Shown here piece by piece: positions 1 to 9,455 of a DNA stretch of 17,988 bases (the stretch's first letter is position 1; each line of letters begins with the position of its first letter). The stretch spans positions 1 through 17,988 of the forward strand of contig CAZLZJ010000046.1 in NCBI GenBank assembly GCA_964563975.1, in the 5' to 3' direction. Origin of the DNA: JAAYJR01 sp964563975. GTDB lineage: Bacteria > Bacteroidota > Bacteroidia > Bacteroidales > Prolixibacteraceae. The position numbers were made by a program, and so were the translations under genes. The notes under the pieces were generated by a model, which did not search any database, was not told where the DNA came from, and was given only the letters and a program-made list of their open reading frames with translations.

Positions 1-7
1 CCGGATA

Positions 8-1390
8 TTAAACATACTCCATAATTTTTCCTGCTATCTGCAAAAGAGAAATTTCTGCAAGTTTAGTTTGGTATTTAACTGAAATCAGCCTCTCCTCGGC
101 ATCAAGCAAGCTCTTCTGAACTTCGCGAAGCTCCAGTCCCGACAATGCACCCAGGCGATAACGTTCGAGGGCAATCTCCAGATTTTCTCTTGCAACATCA
201 AGATTCTGCTCTTCCATCTGCACTAACCGGAGATTATTTTCATAAGCATAATAAATAGTCAGAAGTTCAGCTTTAATATCCTGCTCAATCTCCTGGTATC
301 TGAAACTCCTGTTTTCAACTTCAATAAGTGCATTTGTCTTTTCCCTTCTTTGATTAAAACCGTTAAACAGGTCCATGCCGACAGTGACACCATAATTAAG
401 AGTTCTGGTTTGCTGATTATTGATTGCAAGGGCACCGTAATCGCTTATTGTGCCGGTACCATATCCCCTGTAATTATAGTTATATCCGGAAGAAAAACTA
501 AGGTAAGGATATGATCTTGAAGCAATCAGCTTATAATCAAGCTCTGAAATAACCTGATTATTTTTTGCAATTTGTAAACTTGTATTAAAATCGAGTGTTG
601 ACTCAAACAATTCATTAAAAAGAAGATCAGGGTTAAAAACAATGGAAGAATCTAAAAGGATAATATCATCTTCCAGATTTTTAAGGGCCATAAGTTTTTT
701 AAGCCTTATTTCAGATTCAAGAATTGCTTCATTTTGCCGGGCGAGCCTTGAGCTGTCGGCATTAAGATATACAATAGACTGCAGCAATTCGAGTTTGGAT
801 GAGGCGCCAAGAAGGTACCTGTGCTCATCTATCCTGACCCTTTCGCGCGAAAGGGATACTGCATATTCCATATTGTTATAATGATTTAATTGCTGAATAT
901 GAAAATAGTACTCAGCAACTATTTGTGCAACAAGGTTTTCCATCGACATCTGAGTATTCAGTCCGCCAATCTTTTTAAGTTCATTTAATTTTTGATATGT
1001 TGTCTGAATATTAAACCCGCGAAAAAGAGGCATATCAACAGTTATTCCTGCCGATCCCGTTGTGTTATGAACCCCGTCGGATATATTTTGGCTTCCGTCA
1101 TTCATATTTTGTGTGGTGGTGGCTATATTGCCGCCAAACCTGTTGGTTGTTGTAACAACAGGCAAAAACCCGGCAGTGCCTCTGCTATAATTATTTTCAG
1201 CTATTGCCTCCTGATTGCGGACTATTTTAACGGCAAAATTTTGTTCAAGCCCTGTAACCACACACCGGCTCAAATCATAAACTTCCTGAGCCCCGATTTT
1301 TTCAGACAAAATCAATACCAGAAGAATTTGTACTGCTATTTGCAATTTATACAATTTTTTGAACCTCATCAGGAGTGATCTCATTATCAT
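8..1390 (-). CDS. TolC-family outer-membrane efflux channel
   Basis: Outer-membrane factor of a tripartite efflux pump. It forms the beta-barrel and periplasmic alpha-tunnel through which substrates leave the cell. At 460 aa the length is normal for the family. The N-terminus carries a signal peptide, a Lys/Arg-rich stretch followed by a hydrophobic core (QIAVQILLVLIL), with cleavage probably near EKIGAQ. The rest is two long helical repeats typical of the OEP family, with recognisable segments such as LDLFNGFNQRREK and the C-terminal ENLEIALERYRLGALSGLEL. There are three in-frame ATGs, at 1390, 1384 and 1369. The start at 1369 gives the neatest signal peptide (453 aa). All of them lie inside the 3' end of the RND gene, so the genes overlap by 23-44 bases. 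It is the last gene of the efflux operon. Role is sure, exact start is not, and the substrate is unknown. Confidence 0.93.
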   Translation of the reverse strand: MIMRSLLMRFKKLYKLQIAVQILLVLILSEKIGAQEVYDLSRCVVTGLEQNFAVKIVRNQEAIAENNYSRGTAGFLPVVTTTNRFGGNIATTTQNMNDGSQNISDGVHNTTGSAGITVDMPLFRGFNIQTTYQKLNELKKIGGLNTQMSMENLVAQIVAEYYFHIQQLNHYNNMEYAVSLSRERVRIDEHRYLLGASSKLELLQSIVYLNADSSRLARQNEAILESEIRLKKLMALKNLEDDIILLDSSIVFNPDLLFNELFESTLDFNTSLQIAKNNQVISELDYKLIASRSYPYLSFSSGYNYNYRGYGTGTISDYGALAINNQQTRTLNYGVTVGMDLFNGFNQRREKTNALIEVENRSFRYQEIEQDIKAELLTIYYAYENNLRLVQMEEQNLDVARENLEIALERYRLGALSGLELREVQKSLLDAEERLISVKYQTKLAEISLLQIAGKIMEYV

Positions 1391-4300
1391 TATTTGAATT
1401 TGTTAAATCACTTGAAACAAACAGGTAAATACCCGGCACAACATATAGAGTGAAGAATGTTGAAATAAGCATTCCGCCAACCACGGCCACACCCATGGTG
1501 ACCCGGCTTTCTGCGCCATCTCCAAGCCCCAGGGCAAGTGGAAGGATACCAAGTATTGTTGAAAGTGAAGTCATAAGTATCGGCCTGAAGCGGGCAGCTG
1601 CAGAAAATTTTATTGCATCAAATTTTGACATCCCCGCTTCTTTTCTTTGATTGGCAAACTCAACAATCAATATTCCATTTTTTGTCACAAGTCCTATCAG
1701 CATTATTATACCAATCTGACTGAATATATTCATTGTAATATCGAAATACCACATAAAAAGAAGTGCTCCCGTAAGAGCCAAAGGAACAGTCATCATAACT
1801 ATTATAGGATCTTTAAAGCTTTCAAACTGAGCAGCAAGAACAAGAAAAATAAGAACAATTGCCAGAAGGAATGCAAACATAAGACTGGATGAACTTTCAG
1901 AGTAATCTTTTGAGTCTCCCGCAAGCGCAGTCCGGAAAGTATCGTCTAATACCTTATCGGCAATTTTGTCCATTTCGATAAGGCCTTCACTTATGGTTTT
2001 CCCTTTAGCCAGGTTAGCGGAAACGGTTGCCGAAACAAACCTATTATAGCGGTACAGCTGCGGTGGTGCGGTTGACTCTTTCAATGTAACAAAGTTATCA
2101 AGCTGCACCATTTGCCCTTTATCATTTCTAATAAACAGTGATTTCAGGTCTAATGGCTTATTCCTGTCCTGACGTGCCAGCTCACCCAAAATCTGATATT
2201 GCTTTCCATTCATGATAAAATATCCGAACCGCTGACCGCTGAGCGCCAGCTGCAGTGTTTGCCCGATATTCTGTGTTGAGACACCAAGCAGATTAGCTTT
2301 ATCTCTGTTTATTTCAATTTGCAATTCAGGTTTTGTAAATTTAAGATTCACATCAGGCATTACAAATACCGGATTATCATTTACTTCAGCCATAAATTGG
2401 GGAAGTATCTCTCTTAACTTATCAATAGTCTGAGCCTGGATAACATATTGGATTGGTGTTCTGGCACGCCTGCCTCCAAATGTTGATTGCTGCATAACGG
2501 TGGTTCGGGCTTTGGTTTTTTTACGGAGCTCATCGGTAAGTTCAATAGCTATTTCCTGTTGTGACCTGTCTCTCTTGTCAGGATCAGACAATATTACCCT
2601 GACAAATGCAAAATTACCCCTGATCATGGCAGTTACCTTATCCCTTTCAGGAACATACTTTTCAACCAATGAAGTAACCTCTTCAGCATAATCATAAATA
2701 AATTCATAAGTTGCTCCTTCAGGTGCAGTAATACGTGCATTCAACTGTGACCGGTCTTCCAAAGGAGCCATTTCGGCAGGTATAACTTTCCAAAATACAA
2801 ATATGGAAATTAAAGCCAGGGCTAATATCACTATCGATAAATACTTTCTTTTTAAAAACAGTTCAAGTGAATTTTTATAAACAGTGTTTAATTTCACAAA
2901 GAACTTTTCTGTGAAATTGTATGCTTTACTCCTTTTCTGTTTTGTTTTTAAAAACTTTGTGGAAAGCATGGGAGTAAGTGTCAGGGCAACAAATGATGAA
3001 ATAGCAACTGCCCCGGCAATAACAATACTGAACTCTCTGAATAACCTTCCTGTCATTCCTTCCAGAAAAACAATAGGTATAAACACCGCAACAAGGGTTA
3101 TCGTAGTGGCAACAATTGCAAAAAATATTTCATCGGAGCCTTTTATCCCTGCCTCAATAGGAGACATTCCCTGTTCAATCTTAACATAAATATTCTCCAT
3201 CATTACAATTGCATCGTCAACAACAAGTCCGATCGACAAAACAATTGCCAGCAGTGTAAGCACATTGATTGTAAATCCTGCAAGATACATTATAAAAAAT
3301 GATCCGACCAATGATACGGGAATTACGATAATTGGAATTATTGTAGTTCTCCAGTCGCGCAAAAAGAAAAATATAATTAATACAACCAGCACAAATGCCA
3401 GGAATATGGTATCCTGAACCTCTTTGATTGATGAGCGTATATATTTTGTATTATCAAATCCTATATCAATTCCAATATCATCAGGAAGATCTCTTTTAAT
3501 AAATTCCAGTCTTTCATATACATCATCAACAATATCGATATGGTTTGCTCCGGGCTGAGGTATAATAACGGTAGACACCATAGGGATACCGTTCATTTTC
3601 ATAATTCCCCTCAAATCTTCAGGCCCCAATTCAGCCCTGCCAATATCTCTCACCCTTATCAGCTGATCGCCCGATTGCTTTAATATCAGGTTATTAAACT
3701 CTTGGGGCGTTGTCATCAATCCAAGTGTTCTAATTGTCAGTTCAGTGGTATTTCCCTCAATACTGCCGGCAGGAAGCTCTACATTCTCTCTTAAAATTGC
3801 ATTTCGCACATCTAAGGGTGTCATCTGATATCCTGCAAGTTTTGCAGGATCCAACCATATTCTCATTGCATACCGTTTTTCTCCCCAAATACTTACCGAG
3901 CTAACTCCTGAAACAGTTTGAAGTTGCTCCTTAAAGGTAAGTTCTGCAATCTCGGAAAGCTCAAGCAACGATCTTTTAGGGCTCTTAACGGCAATCTGCA
4001 TAATAGGTTCGGCATCAGCATCTGCTTTAGAAACAGTTGGCGGATCACAATCGCGGGGGATAAAACGCTGTGCCTGAGAAACCTTATCACGAACATCATT
4101 GGCAGCTGTCTCCAAATCTACCGAAAGTTCAAATTCAACGGTAATCCTGCTGCGTCCCTGACTGCTGTTTGATGTAAGGGAACGGATACCCGGAATACCG
4201 TTTATTGATTGCTCGAGTGGTTCTGTTATCTGTGTCTCAATAACATCTGAGTTTGCCCCCGGGTATGATGTGTCAACTGAAATAATTGGCGGATCGACAC

Positions 4301-4415
4301 TTGGAAACTCTCTGATCCCCAAAAAAGTCATCCCGATCACTCCAAAAAGAATTATGACTAATGAAAGTACTGTTGCCAGTACAGGTCTCTTTATACTTAC
4401 TGATGAAAGACTCAT
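1347..4415 (-). CDS. RND efflux pump inner-membrane transporter (HAE1/AcrB-like)
   Basis: Proton-driven inner-membrane pump of 1022 aa, close to AcrB in length. The N-terminus SIKRPVLATVLSLVIILFGV is the typical cytoplasmic amphipathic start plus TM1. Two large periplasmic porter/docking loops separate TM1-TM2 and TM7-TM8. The proton relay is visible: paired Asp400-Asp401 in TM4 (GLVVDDAIVMMENI) and Lys912 in TM10 (GLVTKNGILIVEF). The segment NVELPAGSIEG around residue 220 is characteristic of the hydrophobe/amphiphile HAE1 branch rather than the heavy-metal CusA/CzcA branch. Its ATG sits one base after the TAA of the fusion-protein gene, and its 3' end overlaps the TolC-like gene, so the three are surely co-translated. 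Likely substrates are amphiphilic drugs, bile-like detergents or lipids, but the sequence does not settle this. Confidence 0.96.
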   Translation of the reverse strand: MSLSSVSIKRPVLATVLSLVIILFGVIGMTFLGIREFPSVDPPIISVDTSYPGANSDVIETQITEPLEQSINGIPGIRSLTSNSSQGRSRITVEFELSVDLETAANDVRDKVSQAQRFIPRDCDPPTVSKADADAEPIMQIAVKSPKRSLLELSEIAELTFKEQLQTVSGVSSVSIWGEKRYAMRIWLDPAKLAGYQMTPLDVRNAILRENVELPAGSIEGNTTELTIRTLGLMTTPQEFNNLILKQSGDQLIRVRDIGRAELGPEDLRGIMKMNGIPMVSTVIIPQPGANHIDIVDDVYERLEFIKRDLPDDIGIDIGFDNTKYIRSSIKEVQDTIFLAFVLVVLIIFFFLRDWRTTIIPIIVIPVSLVGSFFIMYLAGFTINVLTLLAIVLSIGLVVDDAIVMMENIYVKIEQGMSPIEAGIKGSDEIFFAIVATTITLVAVFIPIVFLEGMTGRLFREFSIVIAGAVAISSFVALTLTPMLSTKFLKTKQKRSKAYNFTEKFFVKLNTVYKNSLELFLKRKYLSIVILALALISIFVFWKVIPAEMAPLEDRSQLNARITAPEGATYEFIYDYAEEVTSLVEKYVPERDKVTAMIRGNFAFVRVILSDPDKRDRSQQEIAIELTDELRKKTKARTTVMQQSTFGGRRARTPIQYVIQAQTIDKLREILPQFMAEVNDNPVFVMPDVNLKFTKPELQIEINRDKANLLGVSTQNIGQTLQLALSGQRFGYFIMNGKQYQILGELARQDRNKPLDLKSLFIRNDKGQMVQLDNFVTLKESTAPPQLYRYNRFVSATVSANLAKGKTISEGLIEMDKIADKVLDDTFRTALAGDSKDYSESSSSLMFAFLLAIVLIFLVLAAQFESFKDPIIVMMTVPLALTGALLFMWYFDITMNIFSQIGIIMLIGLVTKNGILIVEFANQRKEAGMSKFDAIKFSAAARFRPILMTSLSTILGILPLALGLGDGAESRVTMGVAVVGGMLISTFFTLYVVPGIYLFVSSDLTNSNNDNEITPDEVQKIV

Positions 4416-4416
4416 T

Positions 4417-5532
4417 TTATTCGCTTACTATTTTGTTTGTTACCAAAGTATCAAGCTGAACAGGGAGACCGTCTCTGAGTTGCAAAATACCTGATGTCAG
4501 CAATGTATCTCCAAAATTCAACCCTTCCCTTATCTGAATGTATGATTCGGTTCGCAATCCGGTTTTTACCTTTTTTTCGCTGGCCTTGCCGCTATTTAAG
4601 ATATAAACCTTTTCTCCTTCCATTTCCGGAATCAGTGCTTCGGTCGGAATTGAAACCGTATTTTCAATCTGCGAAAGTTCAGCCCTGACACTTGCAAACC
4701 GGCCTGGCTTAAGTTCTTCATTGGTATTGGGATATAGTGCCCGTACTACTAAAGTTCTGGTATTCATGTCAACCTTTGGGTCAATAGCATACACCTTTGC
4801 CCCAAATGTTCCGGATATACCATCAATATTAAAATTTATGGGAAAACCCGGATTTACTTCACCTGCATATCTTTCCGGTATGGAAAATTCAACTTTCAAT
4901 GGTTTGGTTTTTACTAAACTTACTATTTTGGTCTGAGTGGTAGCATAAGCTCCCTCACTTATCATTCTTAGTCCGATAATCCCATCAAAAGGGGCTCTCA
5001 ATTCAGTCTCGGCTATTCTTGCCTCCACCAGCATAATATCTGCTTCGAGCGCCTGCAACTCAGTTGCAACCTGGTCATAACTTTCTCTGCTTATGGCATC
5101 CCTGTCGAGCAACTGGCGCTGTCTGAACTCCCTTTCACTGGAGAGCTTCAGCTGTGCCTGTAATTTTAACAACTGAGCCTGTAGCGGCTTATCATTGATC
5201 TTTGCAAGCAGTTCTGATTCTTTAACCCTTTTACCTTCCTCAAAAAACAGGCCCACAACTTTACCTGAAGTTTCAAACGACAACTCCACCTCTTCATCAG
5301 GCAAAAGTGTACCTGTGCTGTATATTAACTCGCTCATATTAGCCGGAACAAGAATATACCCGCTGGCAAACAGTACCTGGGGGCCGCCTGATCTGCCTGC
5401 TGATTGAGCAGCCATTAAAGGATCGCTGCCTACCGGAAAAAAATGTTTATATTTTGGATAAAAAATAATGCCGGCCAACATAACAGCCAGGACAACCGAT
5501 ATTGTCAATCTAAAAAATTTTTTTGTAGCCAC
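4417..5532 (-). CDS. RND efflux membrane-fusion (periplasmic adaptor) protein
   Basis: Periplasmic adaptor linking the RND pump to the TolC-like channel, 371 aa. Residues 6-25 form an N-terminal membrane anchor or signal (FFRLTISVVLAVMLAGIIFY). The first half-lipoyl motif is at about 88-112 (TSGKVVGLFFEEGKRVKE), then a short alpha-helical hairpin at about 115-175, the second half-lipoyl at about 176-200 (ELRAPFDGIIGLR), a beta-barrel at about 205-290 and a membrane-proximal domain to the end. The start codon is GTG at 5530-5532. An in-frame stop lies 15 bases upstream and no ATG occurs before codon 18. That internal ATG would cut into the hydrophobic anchor, so GTG is preferred. It is the first gene of the operon. 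No TetR, AraC or MarR regulator is adjacent in the window. Confidence 0.92.
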   Translation of the reverse strand: MATKKFFRLTISVVLAVMLAGIIFYPKYKHFFPVGSDPLMAAQSAGRSGGPQVLFASGYILVPANMSELIYSTGTLLPDEEVELSFETSGKVVGLFFEEGKRVKESELLAKINDKPLQAQLLKLQAQLKLSSEREFRQRQLLDRDAISRESYDQVATELQALEADIMLVEARIAETELRAPFDGIIGLRMISEGAYATTQTKIVSLVKTKPLKVEFSIPERYAGEVNPGFPINFNIDGISGTFGAKVYAIDPKVDMNTRTLVVRALYPNTNEELKPGRFASVRAELSQIENTVSIPTEALIPEMEGEKVYILNSGKASEKKVKTGLRTESYIQIREGLNFGDTLLTSGILQLRDGLPVQLDTLVTNKIVSE

Positions 5533-5720
5533 ACTTAAACTTTTTTAATCCCGAAAGGGAAATTTGCAATATAATTTGACTGTTAAAACCCGAAAAGGTT
5601 AAATCAAAAAAACAAAAAAATCAATTTGCTGTGATTTGAGTGACAAATATATTATTATTTATGAATAGATATTACCCGTGGATTGATTGTTAATCAACAA
5701 TAAGAACAATTATTTTATAT
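5533..5720 (-). promoter_or_regulatory. Intergenic region with candidate efflux-operon promoter
   Basis: This 188-base gap lies between the mfd stop and the GTG start of the fusion-protein gene, both on the minus strand. The minus strand reads TATATTTG at 5651-5644, an exact match to the Bacteroidota -7 consensus TAnnTTTG. No convincing TTTG -33 box lies 19-21 bases upstream. The implied leader is about 105 bases. It contains two small hairpins: TCCC/GGGA with a 4-base loop at 5549-5560, and AACC/GGTT at 5587-5600. Next to the mfd stop, 5683-5701 can fold in two mutually exclusive ways: TTGATT/AATCAA (5683-5697) or ATTGTT/AACAAT (5686-5701). Neither has a T-run, so it is a weak terminator candidate. 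The promoter call is tentative. Confidence 0.35.
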
Positions 5721-8700
5721 TCACATTGTCTCAGCAGTCATCTCCTCCAGAATAAACCTTGCAGTTTCCACATTTATCACATTTTGCACAGTAAATGTAA
5801 GCTTATGATTTTTCTCCTGCATCCTCCCCCGGGTTTTGCCTTTTTGAATATGATTAACAATATTCATAAACAGCTGTGACCGGTAAAAAGGTGATTTCTG
5901 GTCGGAAATAAAATGGCAAATCATTTTGCCTTCTTTTAAAAAAATCTTCTCCATGCCTAAACCGATAGCTATCCATCGCAATCTGACAATCTCCAGTAAT
6001 TCACGTGTTTCATCCGGTAATTTACCAAACCGGTCTTCCAATCCCCTTTTAAACTTTTCAAGTTGCTCTCTATTTTCAACATTATCTAATTCACGATAAA
6101 GAGCCATTCGCTCCGAACTTCCCGGAACATAACTTTCGGGCATAAGCAGTTCCATATCTGTATCTATATGGCAATCTCCCGTAAAATTAATATTTAAAAA
6201 AGCGCCGGCCTCTTTTTTCTCCTTATCTTTAAAAAGATCTTTAAACTCCTCCTGTTTAAGCTCCTGCACAGCCTCATCCAAAATACGGTGGTAAGTCTCG
6301 AAGCCGATATCTGCAATAAATCCGCTCTGCTCTGCTCCAAGGAGATTACCTGCTCCTCTGATATCAAGATCCTGCATAGCTATATTAAAACCGCTTCCAA
6401 GCTCAGAGAATTCCTCTATTGCTTTTAGCCTGCGGCGGGCATCGGGATTCAAAGTTGACAGCGGGGGAGTAATAAGGTAACAAAAAGCTTTTTTATTAGA
6501 CCTTCCCACCCGGCCGCGCAGCTGATGCAAATCACTTAACCCATATTTTTGAGCCTGATTAATAATCATTGTATTTGCATTTGGAATATCAAGGCCTGAC
6601 TCAATGATTGTAGTTGCAATCAATATATCATATTTCCCATTTATATAATCAAGCATAGTCTTTTCAAGCTTATGTCCTTCCATTTGTCCATGACCCACAG
6701 CCAGCGATGCTTCAGGCACAATTCTATGAATAGTATCTCTTACTTCATATATATTTTCTATACGGTTATGAATAAAAAACACCTGTCCATTTCTTCCTAA
6801 CTCATACAAAACAGCATCTCTTATAAGCTGGTCATTAAATCCATGAACCTCTGTTATAATCGGATACCTGTTAGGAGGCGGAGTTTGGATAATTGAAAGA
6901 TCGCGGGCCCCCATCAGCGAAAACTGAAGAGTTCTTGGAATAGGGGTTGCCGTAAGTGAAAGTGTATCTACATTAACCTTCAAATGTTTAAGTTTCTCTT
7001 TCACCGCAACTCCAAATTTCTGCTCTTCATCAACTATTAACAGCCCGAGGTCTTTAAACTTCACATCTTTACTTACAAGCCTGTGAGTGCCGATAAGAAT
7101 ATCTATCTTTCCTTCTGCAAGCTCGTTCAATGTCTCTCTGATCCCGGCAGCCGACTTAAACCTGCTTATATAAGAGATATTAACCGGAAAATCTTTCAGC
7201 CGTTCAGAAAAAGTTTTATAATGCTGCAATGCTAAAATTGTTGTGGGCACAAGCAGTGCTACCTGCTTATTATCGACAGCAGCTTTAAATGCCGCACGGA
7301 TAGCCACTTCTGTTTTTCCAAACCCTACATCACCGCAAACAAGCCTATCCATCGGTACCGGTTTTTCCATATCCTCTTTAACTGCGGCAGTAGCTTTTTC
7401 CTGATCAGGTGTATCTTCATAAATAAACGATGCTTCCAACTCATTCTGGAGGTATGTATCGGGAGAAAATGCAAAACCATTTTCCGCCATTCTCTGAGCA
7501 TAAAGTGAAATAAGCTCTTTGGCTATATCTTTAACTTTAGCCTTAGTCCTGTTTTTCATCCTTTGCCATGCACCGGTTCCTAACTGATTGAGGGAAGGCT
7601 CACTACCCTCTCTGCCTTTATATTTTGTTATCCGGTGAAGTGAATGGATATTAACTAACAGAGAATCATTATTTTTATAAACCAACCTGATAGCTTCCTG
7701 CATCTTTCCGTTTATTTCTGTACGCACCAATCCGGCAAATTTTCCTATACCGTGGTCGATATGAACAACATAATCACCCGGATGCAGTTTATTGAGCTCT
7801 GAAAGTGATACTGTTTCACGCTTGGTTTTATTTGCTTGCAGTTTATATCTGTGATAACGCTCAAATATCTGATGATCGGTATAACAACAAATTTTCAGAC
7901 TGTTTTCAACAAATCCTTCATTCAGGGTAAAATTAACAGGGATAAACCTTATATCAGCTTTAATATCATTAAAAATAGCCTTAAGCCTTTCAATTTGTTT
8001 TTCCTGATTTGACAAAAGAAAGAGCTGATATCCTGCATTCTGATATTCCTCAAGGTTTTTACTTAAAAAATCAAATTTTTTATGAAAGACCGGTTGGCGG
8101 GAATTTAAAAATTGAATAACCTTAGCAGGTTCAAACAGAAGATCTGAACCCCAATCAAATACAGTCATGCGCTTCAACTCATTTTTCAACTCATCGCCCG
8201 AGGCCAAAAAATCAGGAGCGGATACTTCTCTCTCTTCAGAAATAATTGCACCAATAAGCCGGTTCAGGTCATTCCCAAGACAAACAGTGTGTTCCGGCAT
8301 AAAAGCCGGCAACGGAATTCGCTCAATCTTTGTAGCATCAGTCTGTGTGTCGGGAACAATTACTGTTCTTTGTAAAGACTCGTTGGATATTTGAGTATCA
8401 ATATCAAATTTTCTTATTGATTCAATAATATCTCCGAAAAAATCAAGACGTAAAGGAATATCGGAGGAGTATGAAAAAATATCGACAATACTCCCTCTCA
8501 CTGCAAACTGACCGGGAGAATAGACAAAGTCTGTCCTTTCAAATCCAAACTCATTTAAAAATTCAGTAATAAAGCCCAACGATATTTTGTCGCCCACACC
8601 AACGGTGAGAATACTCTTTTCCAAGTCATCTTGCGAAATTACCTTTTCGATCAATGCCTCCGGATAGGTCACCACTATTTTCGGAGAATTTTTTTCATTT

Positions 8701-9038
8701 ATCTTACTTAATGTTTCTGTGCGCTGAACAATATTCTCCCTCTCGGGGCGGCCATACTGTATTGACCTTTTATAGGAAGATGGAAAAAACAGGGTAGCTT
8801 CTTTTAATCCTAAGTTAAAAAGATCATCATAAAAATATGCTGCATCTTCACGGTTATCTGTCAAAATGAGCAACGGGCATTTTGCTTCTTTAAAAAGAAT
8901 TGCAGTAAAAATTGACTTTGCGGAGCCTACAAGACCTTTAAGATGAATCTTTTCACCCAATGTGCCATTTAATATCCCTGTTAATGATGCAAGATAATTA
9001 TGACCATAAAAATATTTCAGAAAATTTTCCGGTCTCAA
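5721..9038 (-). CDS. mfd: Transcription-repair coupling factor Mfd
   Basis: ATP-dependent DNA translocase that removes RNA polymerase stalled at lesions and recruits UvrA. At 1105 aa it is full length. The order is a degenerate UvrB-like N-terminal module, the RNA-polymerase-interaction domain near residue 418 (PGDYVVHIDHGIGKFAGL), and a RecG-like translocase. The translocase has Walker A near 565 (CGDVGFGKTE), a DEEQ box near 669 (LLIVDEEQKFGV), LTATPIPRTL, and motif VI near 838 (QLRGRVGRSNKKAF). A C-terminal TRCF domain runs from about 955 to the end. The start is TTG at 9036-9038. No in-frame ATG lies upstream before a stop at 9069-9071, and none follows until well inside the N-terminal module. 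The TTG shares three bases with the TGA of the biotin-carrier gene, implying translational coupling. It is last in the operon. Confidence 0.97.
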   Translation of the reverse strand: MRPENFLKYFYGHNYLASLTGILNGTLGEKIHLKGLVGSAKSIFTAILFKEAKCPLLILTDNREDAAYFYDDLFNLGLKEATLFFPSSYKRSIQYGRPERENIVQRTETLSKINEKNSPKIVVTYPEALIEKVISQDDLEKSILTVGVGDKISLGFITEFLNEFGFERTDFVYSPGQFAVRGSIVDIFSYSSDIPLRLDFFGDIIESIRKFDIDTQISNESLQRTVIVPDTQTDATKIERIPLPAFMPEHTVCLGNDLNRLIGAIISEEREVSAPDFLASGDELKNELKRMTVFDWGSDLLFEPAKVIQFLNSRQPVFHKKFDFLSKNLEEYQNAGYQLFLLSNQEKQIERLKAIFNDIKADIRFIPVNFTLNEGFVENSLKICCYTDHQIFERYHRYKLQANKTKRETVSLSELNKLHPGDYVVHIDHGIGKFAGLVRTEINGKMQEAIRLVYKNNDSLLVNIHSLHRITKYKGREGSEPSLNQLGTGAWQRMKNRTKAKVKDIAKELISLYAQRMAENGFAFSPDTYLQNELEASFIYEDTPDQEKATAAVKEDMEKPVPMDRLVCGDVGFGKTEVAIRAAFKAAVDNKQVALLVPTTILALQHYKTFSERLKDFPVNISYISRFKSAAGIRETLNELAEGKIDILIGTHRLVSKDVKFKDLGLLIVDEEQKFGVAVKEKLKHLKVNVDTLSLTATPIPRTLQFSLMGARDLSIIQTPPPNRYPIITEVHGFNDQLIRDAVLYELGRNGQVFFIHNRIENIYEVRDTIHRIVPEASLAVGHGQMEGHKLEKTMLDYINGKYDILIATTIIESGLDIPNANTMIINQAQKYGLSDLHQLRGRVGRSNKKAFCYLITPPLSTLNPDARRRLKAIEEFSELGSGFNIAMQDLDIRGAGNLLGAEQSGFIADIGFETYHRILDEAVQELKQEEFKDLFKDKEKKEAGAFLNINFTGDCHIDTDMELLMPESYVPGSSERMALYRELDNVENREQLEKFKRGLEDRFGKLPDETRELLEIVRLRWIAIGLGMEKIFLKEGKMICHFISDQKSPFYRSQLFMNIVNHIQKGKTRGRMQEKNHKLTFTVQNVINVETARFILEEMTAETM

Positions 9039-9376
9039 GTTTTTACCTTTGGGGTTAAAGGTTTGATTTCAGCCATCAAATGCCTTTTGGGGATCACTTC
9101 ATCTTTTTTTACATATATTTTAACTATCTCGCCGTCAAAAGGCATTCTCACCTGATTTTGCATTTTCATTGCTTCTAAAAGCAGCAGCGTTTCGCCCTCT
9201 TTAACTTTATCTTTAGGTTTCACAAAAATATTTACCACGGTACCGGGAATAAAAGAGTACAATTTATTTGGATCGGGCATTTGCCAATTTACGCGGTTAT
9301 CAAATTTAGCGGTATATGTGGTTTTATATATCGTACCCTCAATGATCAGGTTTTTAAGCTCCTGCTTTTCACTCAT
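9035..9376 (-). CDS. Biotin carboxyl carrier protein (biotin/lipoyl attachment domain)
   Basis: Small swinging-arm protein that carries carboxybiotin between a biotin carboxylase and a carboxyltransferase. From the ATG at 9376 it is 113 aa. The C-terminal 70 residues are a biotinyl domain with EAMKMQN, so Lys71 is the predicted biotinylation site, followed by the mirror half PFDGEIVKIYVKKDEVI. The N-terminal 40 residues lack the Ala/Pro-rich linker of E. coli AccB. In-frame ATGs further upstream (9475, 9421) would add 33 or 15 residues, and the first overlaps the upstream gene. The added residues look non-conserved, so the 9376 start is preferred. It follows the carboxyltransferase gene and precedes mfd. 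The natural partner is the upstream carboxyltransferase; the specific acyl-CoA substrate is not evident. Confidence 0.9.
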   Translation of the reverse strand: MSEKQELKNLIIEGTIYKTTYTAKFDNRVNWQMPDPNKLYSFIPGTVVNIFVKPKDKVKEGETLLLLEAMKMQNQVRMPFDGEIVKIYVKKDEVIPKRHLMAEIKPLTPKVKT

Positions 9377-9455
9377 ATAATTAACTTTTTTAAATATAGT
9401 AAATTCGTCCAAAGCCGGCATAAAAGCGATGCCAAATGAAAACCTCCGAAATTCT

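Noticed and set aside
992..1378. Open frame of 128 codons on the plus strand
   Set aside because: Antisense to the TolC-like gene, cysteine- and histidine-rich in an irregular way, with no recognisable domain.
8294..8309. Hairpin CCGGC-ATAAAA-GCCGG
   Set aside because: It is inside the mfd coding region and explained by its codons; it does not share the TATCCCG stem of the intergenic pair.
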